A DNA stretch of 32,201 nt from Schlesneria paludicola DSM 18645 (GCA_945869955.1 CAMBQP010000051.1:1-32201), one strand, 5' to 3'; positions 9,455 to 16,483 are shown, counted from the stretch's first letter. Notes: generated by a model not told the origin, from the letters alone. Made by a program: numbers and translations.

Positions 9455-9780
9455 ATCAGTGCAGTCAAAACAAATAGGTCTCGGGCAATTCGTCGTGTTC
9501 TCGACGGCAGAATACAGACTGATCCAGCCTCTCAGGTCGTAAGTTCGCTGTTGGGTGACAGGTGCGAAGATCGGGGATGTCGTCTGGGTAGGAAAAGAGT
9601 TAACAGTACAAATCGGGGTCTCTGTCTGCTGCGAGTTCGCAGATACGGATCCTGAAAATCCCCAAGCAACATCTATGGGGTACGACGAGAATCCCAGTTA
9701 GTCGACAGCGTTACACCGCCAACGCGAGCAGGGTACAAGCCAAGGGGTGGGCTGACCGTGGGGACACCTGGCTCACTTAC
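9455..9780. other. Gene-free stretch before the 230-bp repeats
   Basis: I see no coding sequence here that resembles a known family. The short open frames lack a Shine-Dalgarno and have unstructured, Arg/Ser-rich translations. The stretch leads directly into the first 230-bp repeat and may be degraded repeat or transposon-related sequence. Confidence 0.4.
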
Positions 9781-10010
9781 GGGTCAAACGATCGGATCGC
9801 TCGTGTGTCGCATGTCGTTGATCCGCAAAGTTTAACCGCGCCTCGAAGAGAAGCGCGTTAACCGGCAGCCCTGCACCAACCCGAGGTGTCTTTGCACGTT
9901 TGATCATTGACGAACTCATCGACCGTACGTTTCCACGCCGAGACAATATCGATGCCCGGAAACGGCCGAAGAGGTCGGCTGAACACCGACCCGCCTGCGC
10001 CGATGGCTAC
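9781..10010 (+). repeat. 230-bp repeat, copy 1 (complete)
   Basis: Complete unit running from GGGTCAAACG to CGATGGCTAC, where copy 2 starts head-to-tail. It contains several potential hairpins: GGATC/GATCC around CGCTCGTGTGTCG; TTAACCGCGC/GCGCGTTAA; a CACCA/TGGTG-like pair near 9877-9890, weakened here by one base; and GGTCGG-CTGAACA-CCGACC. Reading the reverse strand gives an Arg-rich open frame that recurs in other copies. Confidence 0.85.
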
Positions 10011-10167
10011 GGGTCAAACGGTCGGATCGCTCGTGTGTCGCATGTCGTTGATCCGCAAAGTTTAACCGCGCCTCGAAGAGAAGCGCGTTAACCGGCACCC
10101 CTGCACCAACCCGTGGTGTCTTTGCACGTTTGAGCATTGCGAGCCTCGTTGACGGCGGTTTCCAATA
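10011..10167 (+). repeat. 230-bp repeat, copy 2 (truncated at its right end)
   Basis: Follows copy 1 in tandem with very few differences up to about 10139, then decays gradually. TTGACGGCGGTTTCCA still aligns with the equivalent part of copy 1. The last roughly 70 bases of the unit are missing, and the transposase gene region begins there. Confidence 0.8.
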
Positions 10168-10185
10168 CATCAAACACACCAATTA

Positions 10186-10806
10186 TTAGTGGTAGGCGAC
10201 CCTGCCCGATTCAAGACCGCGATACGGTGCCACCCATGACCATTGCTGCATTGGCTTTCCTTCAAGAATTGGATTTTGTTCCACATATCGAATTGCATTC
10301 GAAATTGCCTCATCGTGATCGAGATAGACCTTCCAACGACTATGTGCCCAAACGGAACGGAATCGACCGTCCGATTGCAGGTGCTGCATGGGATGCCGAC
10401 AGTCTATCACCAATTGTCGAGTGGCAGCACCTTTGAGCAGCGTCGCGATTTGTTCAACCTTGTAGTGATGGCGAGCGATCACTAAATGAGTGTGTTGGGG
10501 CATGATCGCACAGGCCCAGATTGTATACCCATTTTTTTTAACAAGAGTCGCAAATCCCTCGGCAATCGATTCTTTTTGGTCATCTGTGAGTGTCACCGCT
10601 GGATACACCAGCGCCCGTTGAGCCGCGTTTCGTGCTGCCACTTCTCGGGGCGTCAATTCGGACAATAATTTTCTCGAGAGCGTCCGACGTGGATGGCCAA
10701 ATTGAACAAGCTCCCATCGCCCCACAAAATCCGACCAACTTCCCCGAGGATCGTTCGGAAGCCAATAGCCATACATGGTCAGAATCACGTGATACCCGTG
10801 GATCAT
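10186..10806 (-). CDS. RAYT-type (REP-associated, IS200-like) tyrosine transposase
   Basis: Single-domain Y1 HUH-type transposase of 206 aa from the ATG at 10806; an upstream TTG at 10815 would add three residues. The metal-binding pair is His105 and His107 in IMPQHTHLVIA, with Thr in the middle where most relatives have a hydrophobic residue. The nucleophile is Tyr174 in AIRYVEQNPI, a form typical of the REP-associated group. The N-terminus GYHVILTMYGYWLPNDPRGS is the shape seen in planctomycete IS200-like proteins. These enzymes act on hairpin-forming single-stranded DNA and are usually single-copy and domesticated. Here the gene lies between two blocks of a 230-bp hairpin-rich repeat, in reverse orientation to them. 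The frame is intact with no frameshift. Whether it still mobilises DNA is unknown. Confidence 0.85.
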   Translation of the reverse strand: MIHGYHVILTMYGYWLPNDPRGSWSDFVGRWELVQFGHPRRTLSRKLLSELTPREVAARNAAQRALVYPAVTLTDDQKESIAEGFATLVKKNGYTIWACAIMPQHTHLVIARHHYKVEQIATLLKGAATRQLVIDCRHPMQHLQSDGRFRSVWAHSRWKVYLDHDEAISNAIRYVEQNPILEGKPMQQWSWVAPYRGLESGRVAYH

Positions 10807-10901
10807 TTTCGTCAATCACCCATTACAAAACCGAGTTGGTCACCAAAAATCAACCGACAGCATTGCAGGGTAGCAAGACGTGACACAAAAACAGTGTCGC
10901 C

Positions 10902-11081
10902 GTTTAACCGCGCCTCGAAGAGAATCGCGTCAACCGGCAGCCCTGCCCTACCCAAGGTGTCATTGCACATTTGAGCATTGACGACTTAGTCGCCGATAAT
11001 TTTCTACCTCGAGCTGAAATCGATGTCCAGAGACGGCCGAAGAGGTCGGCTGAACACCGACCCGCCTGCGCCGATGGCTGC
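10902..11081 (+). repeat. 230-bp repeat, copy 3 (truncated at its left end)
   Basis: Begins abruptly at GTTTAACCGCGCC, about 50 bases into the unit, and runs to the junction with copy 4. It is more diverged than the others (AGAATCGCGTCAACC replaces AGAAGCGCGTTAACC, weakening that stem), but keeps the perfect GGTCGG/CCGACC hairpin. It is the first copy on the right side of the transposase gene. Confidence 0.8.
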
Positions 11082-11311
11082 GGGTAAAACGGTTGGATCG
11101 CTCGTGTGTCGCATGTTGTTGATCCGCAAAGTTTAACCGCGCCTCGAAGAGAAGCGCGTTAACCGGCACCCCTGCACCAACCCGTGGTGTCATTGCACGT
11201 TTGACCATTGACGAACTAGTCGACCGTATGTTTCCACGCCGAGATGAAACCAACCCCCAGAGACGGCCGAAGAGGTCGGCTGAACACCGACCCGCCTGCG
11301 CCGATGGCTAC
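11082..11311 (+). repeat. 230-bp repeat, copy 4 (complete)
   Basis: Complete unit of the same 230-base period, starting GGGTAAAACGG and ending at CGATGGCTAC. It retains TTAACCGCGC/GCGCGTTAA, CACCA-ACCCG-TGGTG and GGTCGG/CCGACC. Confidence 0.85.
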
Positions 11312-11360
11312 GGGTCAAACGGTTGGATCGCTCGTTTTAATCATGCTGTTGGGCCGCAAT
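11312..11360 (+). repeat. 230-bp repeat, copy 5 (remnant)
   Basis: The first 27 bases (GGGTCAAACGGTTGGATCGC and on) match copy 4. The next 20 or so are only loosely similar (ATGCTGTTGGGCCGCAA). The array ends here, shortly before the 3' flank of the TIR-STAND-FGE gene. Confidence 0.6.
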
Positions 11361-11445
11361 GGCGTTTGGGGCGATGGTTGATCTCGATCGCGGATCTGGG
11401 CGGCACGATGATGATCACCGCTCCCCCTTCCACTCCGGCACCTCC

Positions 11446-11508
11446 GGTCGGGGCTACCGCCCGCTCCCTACGGGCCTCCGTTCCAGGGTACGCTCGCTCT
11501 TCCCGACC
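11446..11508. other. GC-rich inverted repeat downstream of the TIR-STAND-FGE gene
   Basis: GGTCGGG (11446-11452) pairs with CCCGACC (11502-11508) across 49 bases, and CTCCGG occurs next to both arms. The area lies 39-101 bases past the leftward stop at 11547. If the gene end is a DGR variable region, a GC-rich element and hairpin would be expected nearby, but the usual form is a short-loop hairpin, so the match is loose. No gene is seen in 11361-11546. Confidence 0.3.
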
Positions 11509-11546
11509 CTCCGGTTTCGGCTCCGCCGACTGGCGCTCACGCGACT

Positions 11547-14500
11547 CTACTCGCTGGAAGGAACTGCGGCCACACGAAAGCCCAGGCTGCTGTTCCGGAG
11601 GTCCGGAGTGCTCCAGAAGCGGATCGCCGAGCGGCAATTGGACGCTCCGCTGCTCCAGCAACCGCCCCGGCTCACCCGGCCCGAGCCCGACTTAGCACCG
11701 ATTGGATCTACGACAGCCTGCCCACCATAGTCGTCATGCCAATCGTGACACCATTCCAAAACGTTTCCATGCATGTCAAACAAACCGTATCCGTTTGGTA
11801 ATTTCGCGCCACTCAACGTGGCTTGATTTTCGGACAATGGCATCCAGGTCCCATATTTCCGCGATAAGACTTCTTGATTGCCACTACTATAAAATGTCGT
11901 CGTCCCCGACCGACATCCAAATTCCCATTCCGCTTCCGTCGGTAAGCGGTATCCAGTGCCATGAGGAACCAGTTCCCACGTGTCCCATTCTTCGCCCGCA
12001 ACTTTCTCCTTCTCGCCGGTTCGGACATAAGCAGGATCGCGACCGTTCTGCTTACTCAGCCAATTACAATACAGCACCGCGTCATACCAACGGACCTGCT
12101 GAACCGGGTAACCCTCGCCCGGGCTGTAATTCTTTTGAGCCCCGATCCAACCCTGAGGCTTTTCTGAATCGGGATAGTCCCGATCGTTCACGAACTGCCG
12201 AAACTGCAACACCGTGATCTCGCGATCGCTCAGGTAATAAGCCTGACTCAACGTGACCGACTGCTCTACGAACTCACTACCAGGGGAATCTTTCCGAACA
12301 AACATCCCCGGCTCGATCTTGAGCATCGTGATTCCCTGCGAATTGCGAAACCAGCTTTCCTTTGCCCGTGGCAGACCCGGTTCCGATTTCTTCAACTCTG
12401 GTTCAGGGACACCCCACTGACGGAGCGCCCAACCGGCAGAACTATGCAGCACAGACGCGTCAGCGGCTACATACCAATCCTCGAACAGCGCAACCCACAG
12501 CGACTTGAAATCCGCTCGCAGACTCTCTTTTTTGATCGCACCCACCCCACAAGCCAAGGCCGAGCGAAGGGGGACATCCTCGGCGTTTTTTGCCTGTTTC
12601 AAGAGCTTCCCAAGATCGCCATGCCAATCCGGAAACCGATCAATGAACAGCGTCCGCTCGATCGGGTCGGGACGATCTTGAATCTGACACATGTCACTCG
12701 CAATCGTGGCGTCTCCCAAATGCAAGCCGATCACCGCCAAACGACATTTCCACTGCCACTGCTGATTCATCGGTGCGTAAATCCGCGTTTCGCCTTCCTT
12801 GGGAGGTACTGCCGGAGTGTTTGATTTGGCCGCTAAGGTCGCCTGATCGGCAAGCTCGTGAAGCCTCGGCAACGCTCGTTCGCTCACATGGCCCAAGGCC
12901 GTGACCAAATTATCCACTTCATCCGCGTTCGCCGTTTCGATGTACGAACAAAGTTTTTCCACATCCCCCTGCCCAAACGCGGCGAATGCATACGCGAGAC
13001 TTTGCTCTCCCCGCTCATTTGCCGCCGCACTGACCACCTGCGCCTGCTTTTCCAACTCGGCAATCACCTGACGCGTCGGATACTTTTTGTCCAGCAAATC
13101 TTGAATCGGGTTGGCTGTCCATTTTCCAGAACTGTTCGCAATCTTATTCACTAACTTATCGAGATCGTTTTTCCGCTGGATCTGCTGGTAACTAAACCAC
13201 CCACTCCCCAACAACAACACTCCCGCACTGACCAGCAGCCACTGATTCCGTTTCCGAGACTTTTCCACTGCCAGACTGCGGTGCAGATAGGTCCGCTGAT
13301 CCGGACCCAGATCCTCCTGCCGTGCAGGATAGAACTCCCGTGCGTTCCGCAGCGCACTTCCACGCAGCAATGCGGCAGCCCCGTCCCGCTGCCACTCGTC
13401 CAACTTCAATTCCAACTGGGTCCGCCAGAGCAAAAACCTCCGGTCCTGATTCACCCATCCCTTCAAACGCCCCCACCGACGTAACAACTCTTCATGGGCC
13501 ACTTCCACCGTCATCCCGCTGGGAACGCCCTGACTCGCTGCGGCATCACTCGGCCCCGCATCGGTTACCTCCGCGGTCAGGTCGAGAGATCCCTCGCCCC
13601 CTCCACCCGCTCCAGACGTGATTAACAACCGCTTGTCGGCCAGATGACGCGCCACGCGGCGGGAGGTTTCATCCAGTTCGCTCAGTGGAATTCGTCGTCG
13701 CGTATCATTTTCCGAACGGGAACCGGCCCGAACCAGTTTGCGAAACAGTAGCGGACAGGCTTGCTGCTCGTCCTGCGGTAACTCGCCATAAACCTCTTCC
13801 GCATACGTGGCAATCGCGCGACTCAGTGGCCCCCCTGTTTCGGCCTGAAGAGCCGCTCCCTGCGAAGCCTCTTGTCGGCCAAGATTTTCATATCCGGCAT
13901 GCGTCATTTGCGAAACCGTACGGCGTTTCCACAGCTCTTCCAATGCAAATTCCAGCAGCGGCAGATTCCCTTGTTCCGCCCCCGCTTCCGCCAGAATCCG
14001 GTCGACCAACCCCTCCTGAAACGTCAGCCCGACGTTACTCGCCGGCCCCTCGATTATTGCACGCAACTCGTCGACGTTCATCGGCCCGAGATCCAGGTGG
14101 CTGTTCGAGATACGGTCGAGTAACTGTCGGTCCTGCAGAATCTCGGTATAAAAATCCCCGCGAACGGTCATCACGACCGACAGGGGTGAATCCTTGCGGG
14201 AGGTCGCCGCCAGCAGTTCTTGCACAAACCGCATCCGCCGCTGGGGATTTTCACAACTGGTATAAAGCTCTTCCCACTGATCGACGAACAACAGCAAGCG
14301 GGTGGTCCCCGGCTGCTGTCGTAAGACAGCATTCACGCGACCCCACAGCGGCACCACCGGATCGACCTGCTCCAAATCCCGAGCAAACTTATGCAGTTCC
14401 TCTTCCAGGGGCGTATGTGAAAGATGAGGATCGCTTAAAGGGACGAGCGCCGAAGCCAACGAATAGAGCGGATCGAGATGCGGAACCATGCGGACCACAT

Positions 14501-15155
14501 CCCAGACCGGCCCCTTGCCAAAAGTTCGCAAATGAGGAACCAATCCGGCACTCACCAGTGACGACTTGCCGCTCCCCGAGGCACCAATCACCGCCACGAA
14601 CGATTGTTTTTCGACCAGGTCAATCAATTTCTGTTTGTAGACGTCACGGCCGAAGAAGAACGAGGCATCTTCTTCCCGGAAGGCGAACAGACCTCGGTAG
14701 GGGCAGATCAAGTTCTGGGGCTGCAGACCATTCCGATCGACCGATTCGCCCCGAATCGCCGCTGCCAATTTATCCAGCGCGACCTCATGGTCCGCTTCAT
14801 TCCGCAGATCAATCCACATCAATTGCTTCAGAAACCCCAAGGGGGGTTCGCAACCGGGGAGCAACACAGGAATCACGGGAAAGTCATTGCGTCCGGCGAG
14901 TTGATCGAGCGCCCAGGCCCGTTCCCGCTGCTGCCAAGGGCCCATGGGATTCGGCCCCAGAAAAATGGCGACGGCGCGACTGGATTGCAGCGCCTGTTCC
15001 AGCGCCACCACCCAATCGTGTCCCGGCGAGAGATACCATCGATCGACGAACGCCGAACGCTGGCGCGACTTTAAGGCATTGGCCACGCGTTCCACCTGGA
15101 TATGATCCAAGGAGTTGTAGCTCAAAAACACGTCATACAACGGATCGCCAGCCAT
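11547..15155 (-). CDS. TIR - STAND NTPase - FGE (formylglycine-generating enzyme-like) fusion protein
   Basis: 1202-aa signalling or immune-type protein, numbered from the ATG at 15155; a TTG at 15233 would add 26 residues of poor quality. Residues 5-115 form a TIR domain (YDVFLSYNSLD), with Glu78 in GPWQQRE at the position of the NADase catalytic glutamate. A STAND/AAA-type NTPase follows: the lead CPYRGLFAFREEDASFFFGR, Walker A GASGSGKSS at 191-199 and Walker B LLLFVDQWEEL. A single membrane segment is near 639-657 (WLLVSAGVLLLGSGWF). From about 944 there is an FGE/sulfatase-modifying domain of C-type lectin fold (MLKIEPGMF, YRLPTEAEWEFGCRSG, GNVLEWCHDW, LGFRVA). Of the two catalytic cysteines of true FGE, only the second is kept (NCRS); the first position is Ser. 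The domain is therefore probably a ligand sensor rather than an enzyme. Its last 100 bases resemble a DGR variable region (separate entry). Confidence 0.9.
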   Translation of the reverse strand: MAGDPLYDVFLSYNSLDHIQVERVANALKSRQRSAFVDRWYLSPGHDWVVALEQALQSSRAVAIFLGPNPMGPWQQRERAWALDQLAGRNDFPVIPVLLPGCEPPLGFLKQLMWIDLRNEADHEVALDKLAAAIRGESVDRNGLQPQNLICPYRGLFAFREEDASFFFGRDVYKQKLIDLVEKQSFVAVIGASGSGKSSLVSAGLVPHLRTFGKGPVWDVVRMVPHLDPLYSLASALVPLSDPHLSHTPLEEELHKFARDLEQVDPVVPLWGRVNAVLRQQPGTTRLLLFVDQWEELYTSCENPQRRMRFVQELLAATSRKDSPLSVVMTVRGDFYTEILQDRQLLDRISNSHLDLGPMNVDELRAIIEGPASNVGLTFQEGLVDRILAEAGAEQGNLPLLEFALEELWKRRTVSQMTHAGYENLGRQEASQGAALQAETGGPLSRAIATYAEEVYGELPQDEQQACPLLFRKLVRAGSRSENDTRRRIPLSELDETSRRVARHLADKRLLITSGAGGGGEGSLDLTAEVTDAGPSDAAASQGVPSGMTVEVAHEELLRRWGRLKGWVNQDRRFLLWRTQLELKLDEWQRDGAAALLRGSALRNAREFYPARQEDLGPDQRTYLHRSLAVEKSRKRNQWLLVSAGVLLLGSGWFSYQQIQRKNDLDKLVNKIANSSGKWTANPIQDLLDKKYPTRQVIAELEKQAQVVSAAANERGEQSLAYAFAAFGQGDVEKLCSYIETANADEVDNLVTALGHVSERALPRLHELADQATLAAKSNTPAVPPKEGETRIYAPMNQQWQWKCRLAVIGLHLGDATIASDMCQIQDRPDPIERTLFIDRFPDWHGDLGKLLKQAKNAEDVPLRSALACGVGAIKKESLRADFKSLWVALFEDWYVAADASVLHSSAGWALRQWGVPEPELKKSEPGLPRAKESWFRNSQGITMLKIEPGMFVRKDSPGSEFVEQSVTLSQAYYLSDREITVLQFRQFVNDRDYPDSEKPQGWIGAQKNYSPGEGYPVQQVRWYDAVLYCNWLSKQNGRDPAYVRTGEKEKVAGEEWDTWELVPHGTGYRLPTEAEWEFGCRSGTTTFYSSGNQEVLSRKYGTWMPLSENQATLSGAKLPNGYGLFDMHGNVLEWCHDWHDDYGGQAVVDPIGAKSGSGRVSRGGCWSSGASNCRSAIRFWSTPDLRNSSLGFRVAAVPSSE
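11571..11670 (-). other. Candidate DGR variable region at the 3' end of the FGE domain
   Basis: Encodes RGGCW through LGFRV, the standard site for DGR diversification in FGE-type target proteins. The constant positions (RGG, W, CRSA, R, P, R, LGFR) are kept. At the variable positions the codons are nearly all NNC/NNT: AGC AGC, TCC AAT, ATC, TTC, AGC, ACT, GAC CTC, AAC AGC AGC. That is what adenine mutagenesis of AAC/AAT template codons would leave. Normal C-ending codon bias could contribute. No reverse transcriptase, Avd or template repeat is in the window, so the call rests on pattern only. Confidence 0.45.
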
Positions 15156-15274
15156 CCCATCCCCGCACTTTCCGCAACATAAAAACGGATCACACAACGG
15201 CAACCCGATCGTAGCGAATTGCCCAGCAAACAAAAATCGGACCCAAAACCCCAGAAAAATCAGGCAGCCCCCAG

Positions 15275-15295
15275 AAAAAAAACTCCGCAGGAGTT
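15275..15295 (-). terminator. Intrinsic terminator, leftward, ahead of the TIR-STAND-FGE gene
   Basis: On the minus strand the stem AACTCC-TGC-GGAGTT is followed by a run of eight T (two of them in the stem), the classical Rho-independent form. It lies 120 bases upstream of the ATG at 15155 (42 bases from the alternative TTG). No leftward gene precedes it in the 550 bases to its right, so it could block read-through or act as an attenuator. Confidence 0.6.
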
Positions 15296-15300
15296 CCAGT

Positions 15301-15342
15301 CCCCTCGCCCCGGTACTCCGGGGCGAGGGTTAGGGTGAGGGG
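15301..15342 (+). repeat. REP-like hairpin element, pair 1 left
   Basis: A perfect 12-bp stem, CCCTCGCCCCGG / CCGGGGCGAGGG, with a TACT loop (15302-15329), then the tail TTAGGGTGAGGGG. The same element recurs inverted at 15477 and again as a pair near 31.2-31.4 kb. Confidence 0.85.
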
Positions 15343-15476
15343 TTCTTCGATCAGCCCAACACCACCCAAAAAACTCTCCGGCCTTCCCGATGAATTTCCT
15401 CTTTCATTTTCCGCTTCCTCTTTTATTTTCCGCATTGAATTCGACCGTCGTTTTTTTAAACCGGGCCGAAATAAGA

Positions 15477-15518
15477 CCCCTCACCCTAACCCTCTCCCTG
15501 GAGTACCGGGGCGAGGGG
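15477..15518 (-). repeat. REP-like hairpin element, pair 1 right (inverted)
   Basis: Reverse-oriented copy: tail CCCCTCACCCTAA, then the imperfect stem CCCTCTCCCTGG / CCGGGGCGAGGG around AGTA. The stem has mismatches compared with its partner at 15301. Confidence 0.8.
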
Positions 15519-15842
15519 ACTGGCCGCAAACAGCTTTCTTGACGCGCTTTCTCCTATTTTTCCCTCTTTCTCACGATTTCTTATTCGTTGGATGCGTGTG
15601 ATTCGTGGTTCCCTCTCCTCAATAATTTTCATATTTTCTTTGATTGCTGTGATTTTTTCTTGCGATTTGTTAAAATGAGATTCGTCGCCACAAGATTCGG
15701 CACGGTTGTGATTCGGTCCATTTTTTCTGCATTCTTCGAGTTTTCATCTGGGATTCTCGATTGCTTCATAATTGACTGCTAAATTTCTCGACATTCCTGT
15801 CAGCGAACTCCCGTCAACAAGCCCTCACGCGATCCGGATACG

Positions 15843-16121
15843 ATGAACCAGACAGCCGCTTCTCTTGATCACACCGATTTTTGTCATGCAGATCTTCAAT
15901 CGCTGCGAGATCATATTCAGCAGCGGACGTTCGGCCGCTTGCATGATCTGCGGATTACCCGTTTGGCAGATGGTCGTATTCAGGTTTCCGCGATTGCCCA
16001 TTCCCGCTTTGTCCACCAACTCGCCGAGTGGGCCGTCTTGGAACGGTTGGCTCCTCAGTCGGTCGATCTGTGCGTCTCGCTTTTTCTGTCGTCCCACACT
16101 TTTATCGAGGTACCAGCATGA
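15843..16121 (+). CDS. Small BON-domain-like protein
   Basis: 92-aa protein; I recognise only a likely BON-type alpha/beta fold. Residues 18-80 show a helix (DLQSLRDHIQQ), a strand with DGRIQVSAIAHS where BON domains have V.L.G.V.S, and then HQLAEWAVLERLAPQSVDLCVSL, resembling the second helix and final strand of that domain. No signal peptide or membrane segment is visible. It precedes the STAS gene with an ATGA overlap, so the two are translationally coupled and likely functionally linked. The ATG at 15843 has only a weak Shine-Dalgarno (GGAT). The frame is probably genuine because of the coupling; the domain call is tentative. Confidence 0.6.
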   Translation: MNQTAASLDHTDFCHADLQSLRDHIQQRTFGRLHDLRITRLADGRIQVSAIAHSRFVHQLAEWAVLERLAPQSVDLCVSLFLSSHTFIEVPA

Positions 16122-16483
16122 CTGTCGTCGATCATCGTAGCTTTTACATTGAACAGGTTCGCAATGTCACCGTGGTCTGTTTCACCGTCCCGGCGCTGGT
16201 GGAATCGACTTGTGAATTTGTTTCCGACGAACTGTTTGAACTCGTGGAAAATATCATCGCCAATGGCCCAATTCAGGTGGTGATCGATCTTTGGAGCGTC
16301 CGTGAAATCGATGACTGGGGACTGGCGATGCTGCGCGCCTTTCACGAAACGATCGAAGATCACGGCGGGATGACAATTCTCTGCCGCATTCCTCAAACCG
16401 TCGCCACCGCCCTCAGCCATTCGGGACTGAAAACCTGCTTCCATCTGCAGGAAACCCGCGGCGAAGCGATCTGGTCGTTTTGA
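16118..16483 (+). CDS. STAS-domain protein (anti-sigma factor antagonist-like)
   Basis: 121-aa single STAS domain. The ATG at 16118 is chosen because GAGG lies 8 bases ahead and it overlaps the upstream stop (ATGA); the open frame extends 30 codons further but the extension has no domain character. The strand-helix pattern fits: NVTVVCFTVPALVES, a helical ELFELVENIIANG, then VVIDLWSVREIDDWGLAMLRAFHETIEDHGGMTILCRI, corresponding to the SpoIIAA core. At the usual phosphoserine position the sequence reads REIDDWGL, with Asp instead of Ser/Thr. Switching by phosphorylation in the SpoIIAA manner is therefore doubtful, and the protein may be constitutively in the unphosphorylated-like or mimic state. 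No kinase or sigma-factor gene is adjacent. It faces the RND pump gene, with 120 bases between the two stops. Confidence 0.8.
   Translation: MTVVDHRSFYIEQVRNVTVVCFTVPALVESTCEFVSDELFELVENIIANGPIQVVIDLWSVREIDDWGLAMLRAFHETIEDHGGMTILCRIPQTVATALSHSGLKTCFHLQETRGEAIWSF

Larger units (their letters stand above)
15156..15842. other. Gene-free region with terminator, REP-like pair and AT-rich stretch
   Basis: Divergent spacer between the TIR-STAND-FGE gene and the BON-like/STAS pair. From left to right it holds the possible upstream TTG extension of the TIR gene (to 15233), a leftward terminator, two REP-like hairpins in opposite orientation, and an AT-rich tract from about 15540 to 15790. The tract includes T-runs and TTAAAAT near 15670 and could carry a promoter for the rightward pair. 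I could not place a convincing -35/-10 couple. An open frame at 15588-15782 follows the AT bias and is rejected. Confidence 0.45.

Noticed and set aside
9830-9865. GTTTAAC...GTTAACC within the 230-bp unit resembling an integron attC site
   Set aside because: The right core does not fit GTTRRRY, no integrase or cassette genes are present, and the spacing between copies (230 bases with no gene) is not cassette-like.
9916-11253. Two similar leftward frames of 88 and 97 codons (9916-10182 and 10960-11253), Arg/His-rich
   Set aside because: They are translations of the 230-bp repeat; both are cut by unit boundaries, have different ends and no Shine-Dalgarno. The shared part follows the DNA repeat and its hairpins, not a protein domain.
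11341-11661. 106-codon leftward frame overlapping the end of the TIR-STAND-FGE gene
   Set aside because: It reads the FGE 3' end in another frame and continues in GC-rich flank; Arg/Glu/Pro-rich with no recognisable domain.
15588-15782. 64-codon rightward frame in the AT-rich stretch
   Set aside because: Its Phe/Cys/Ile-rich translation follows base composition; no Shine-Dalgarno and no domain.
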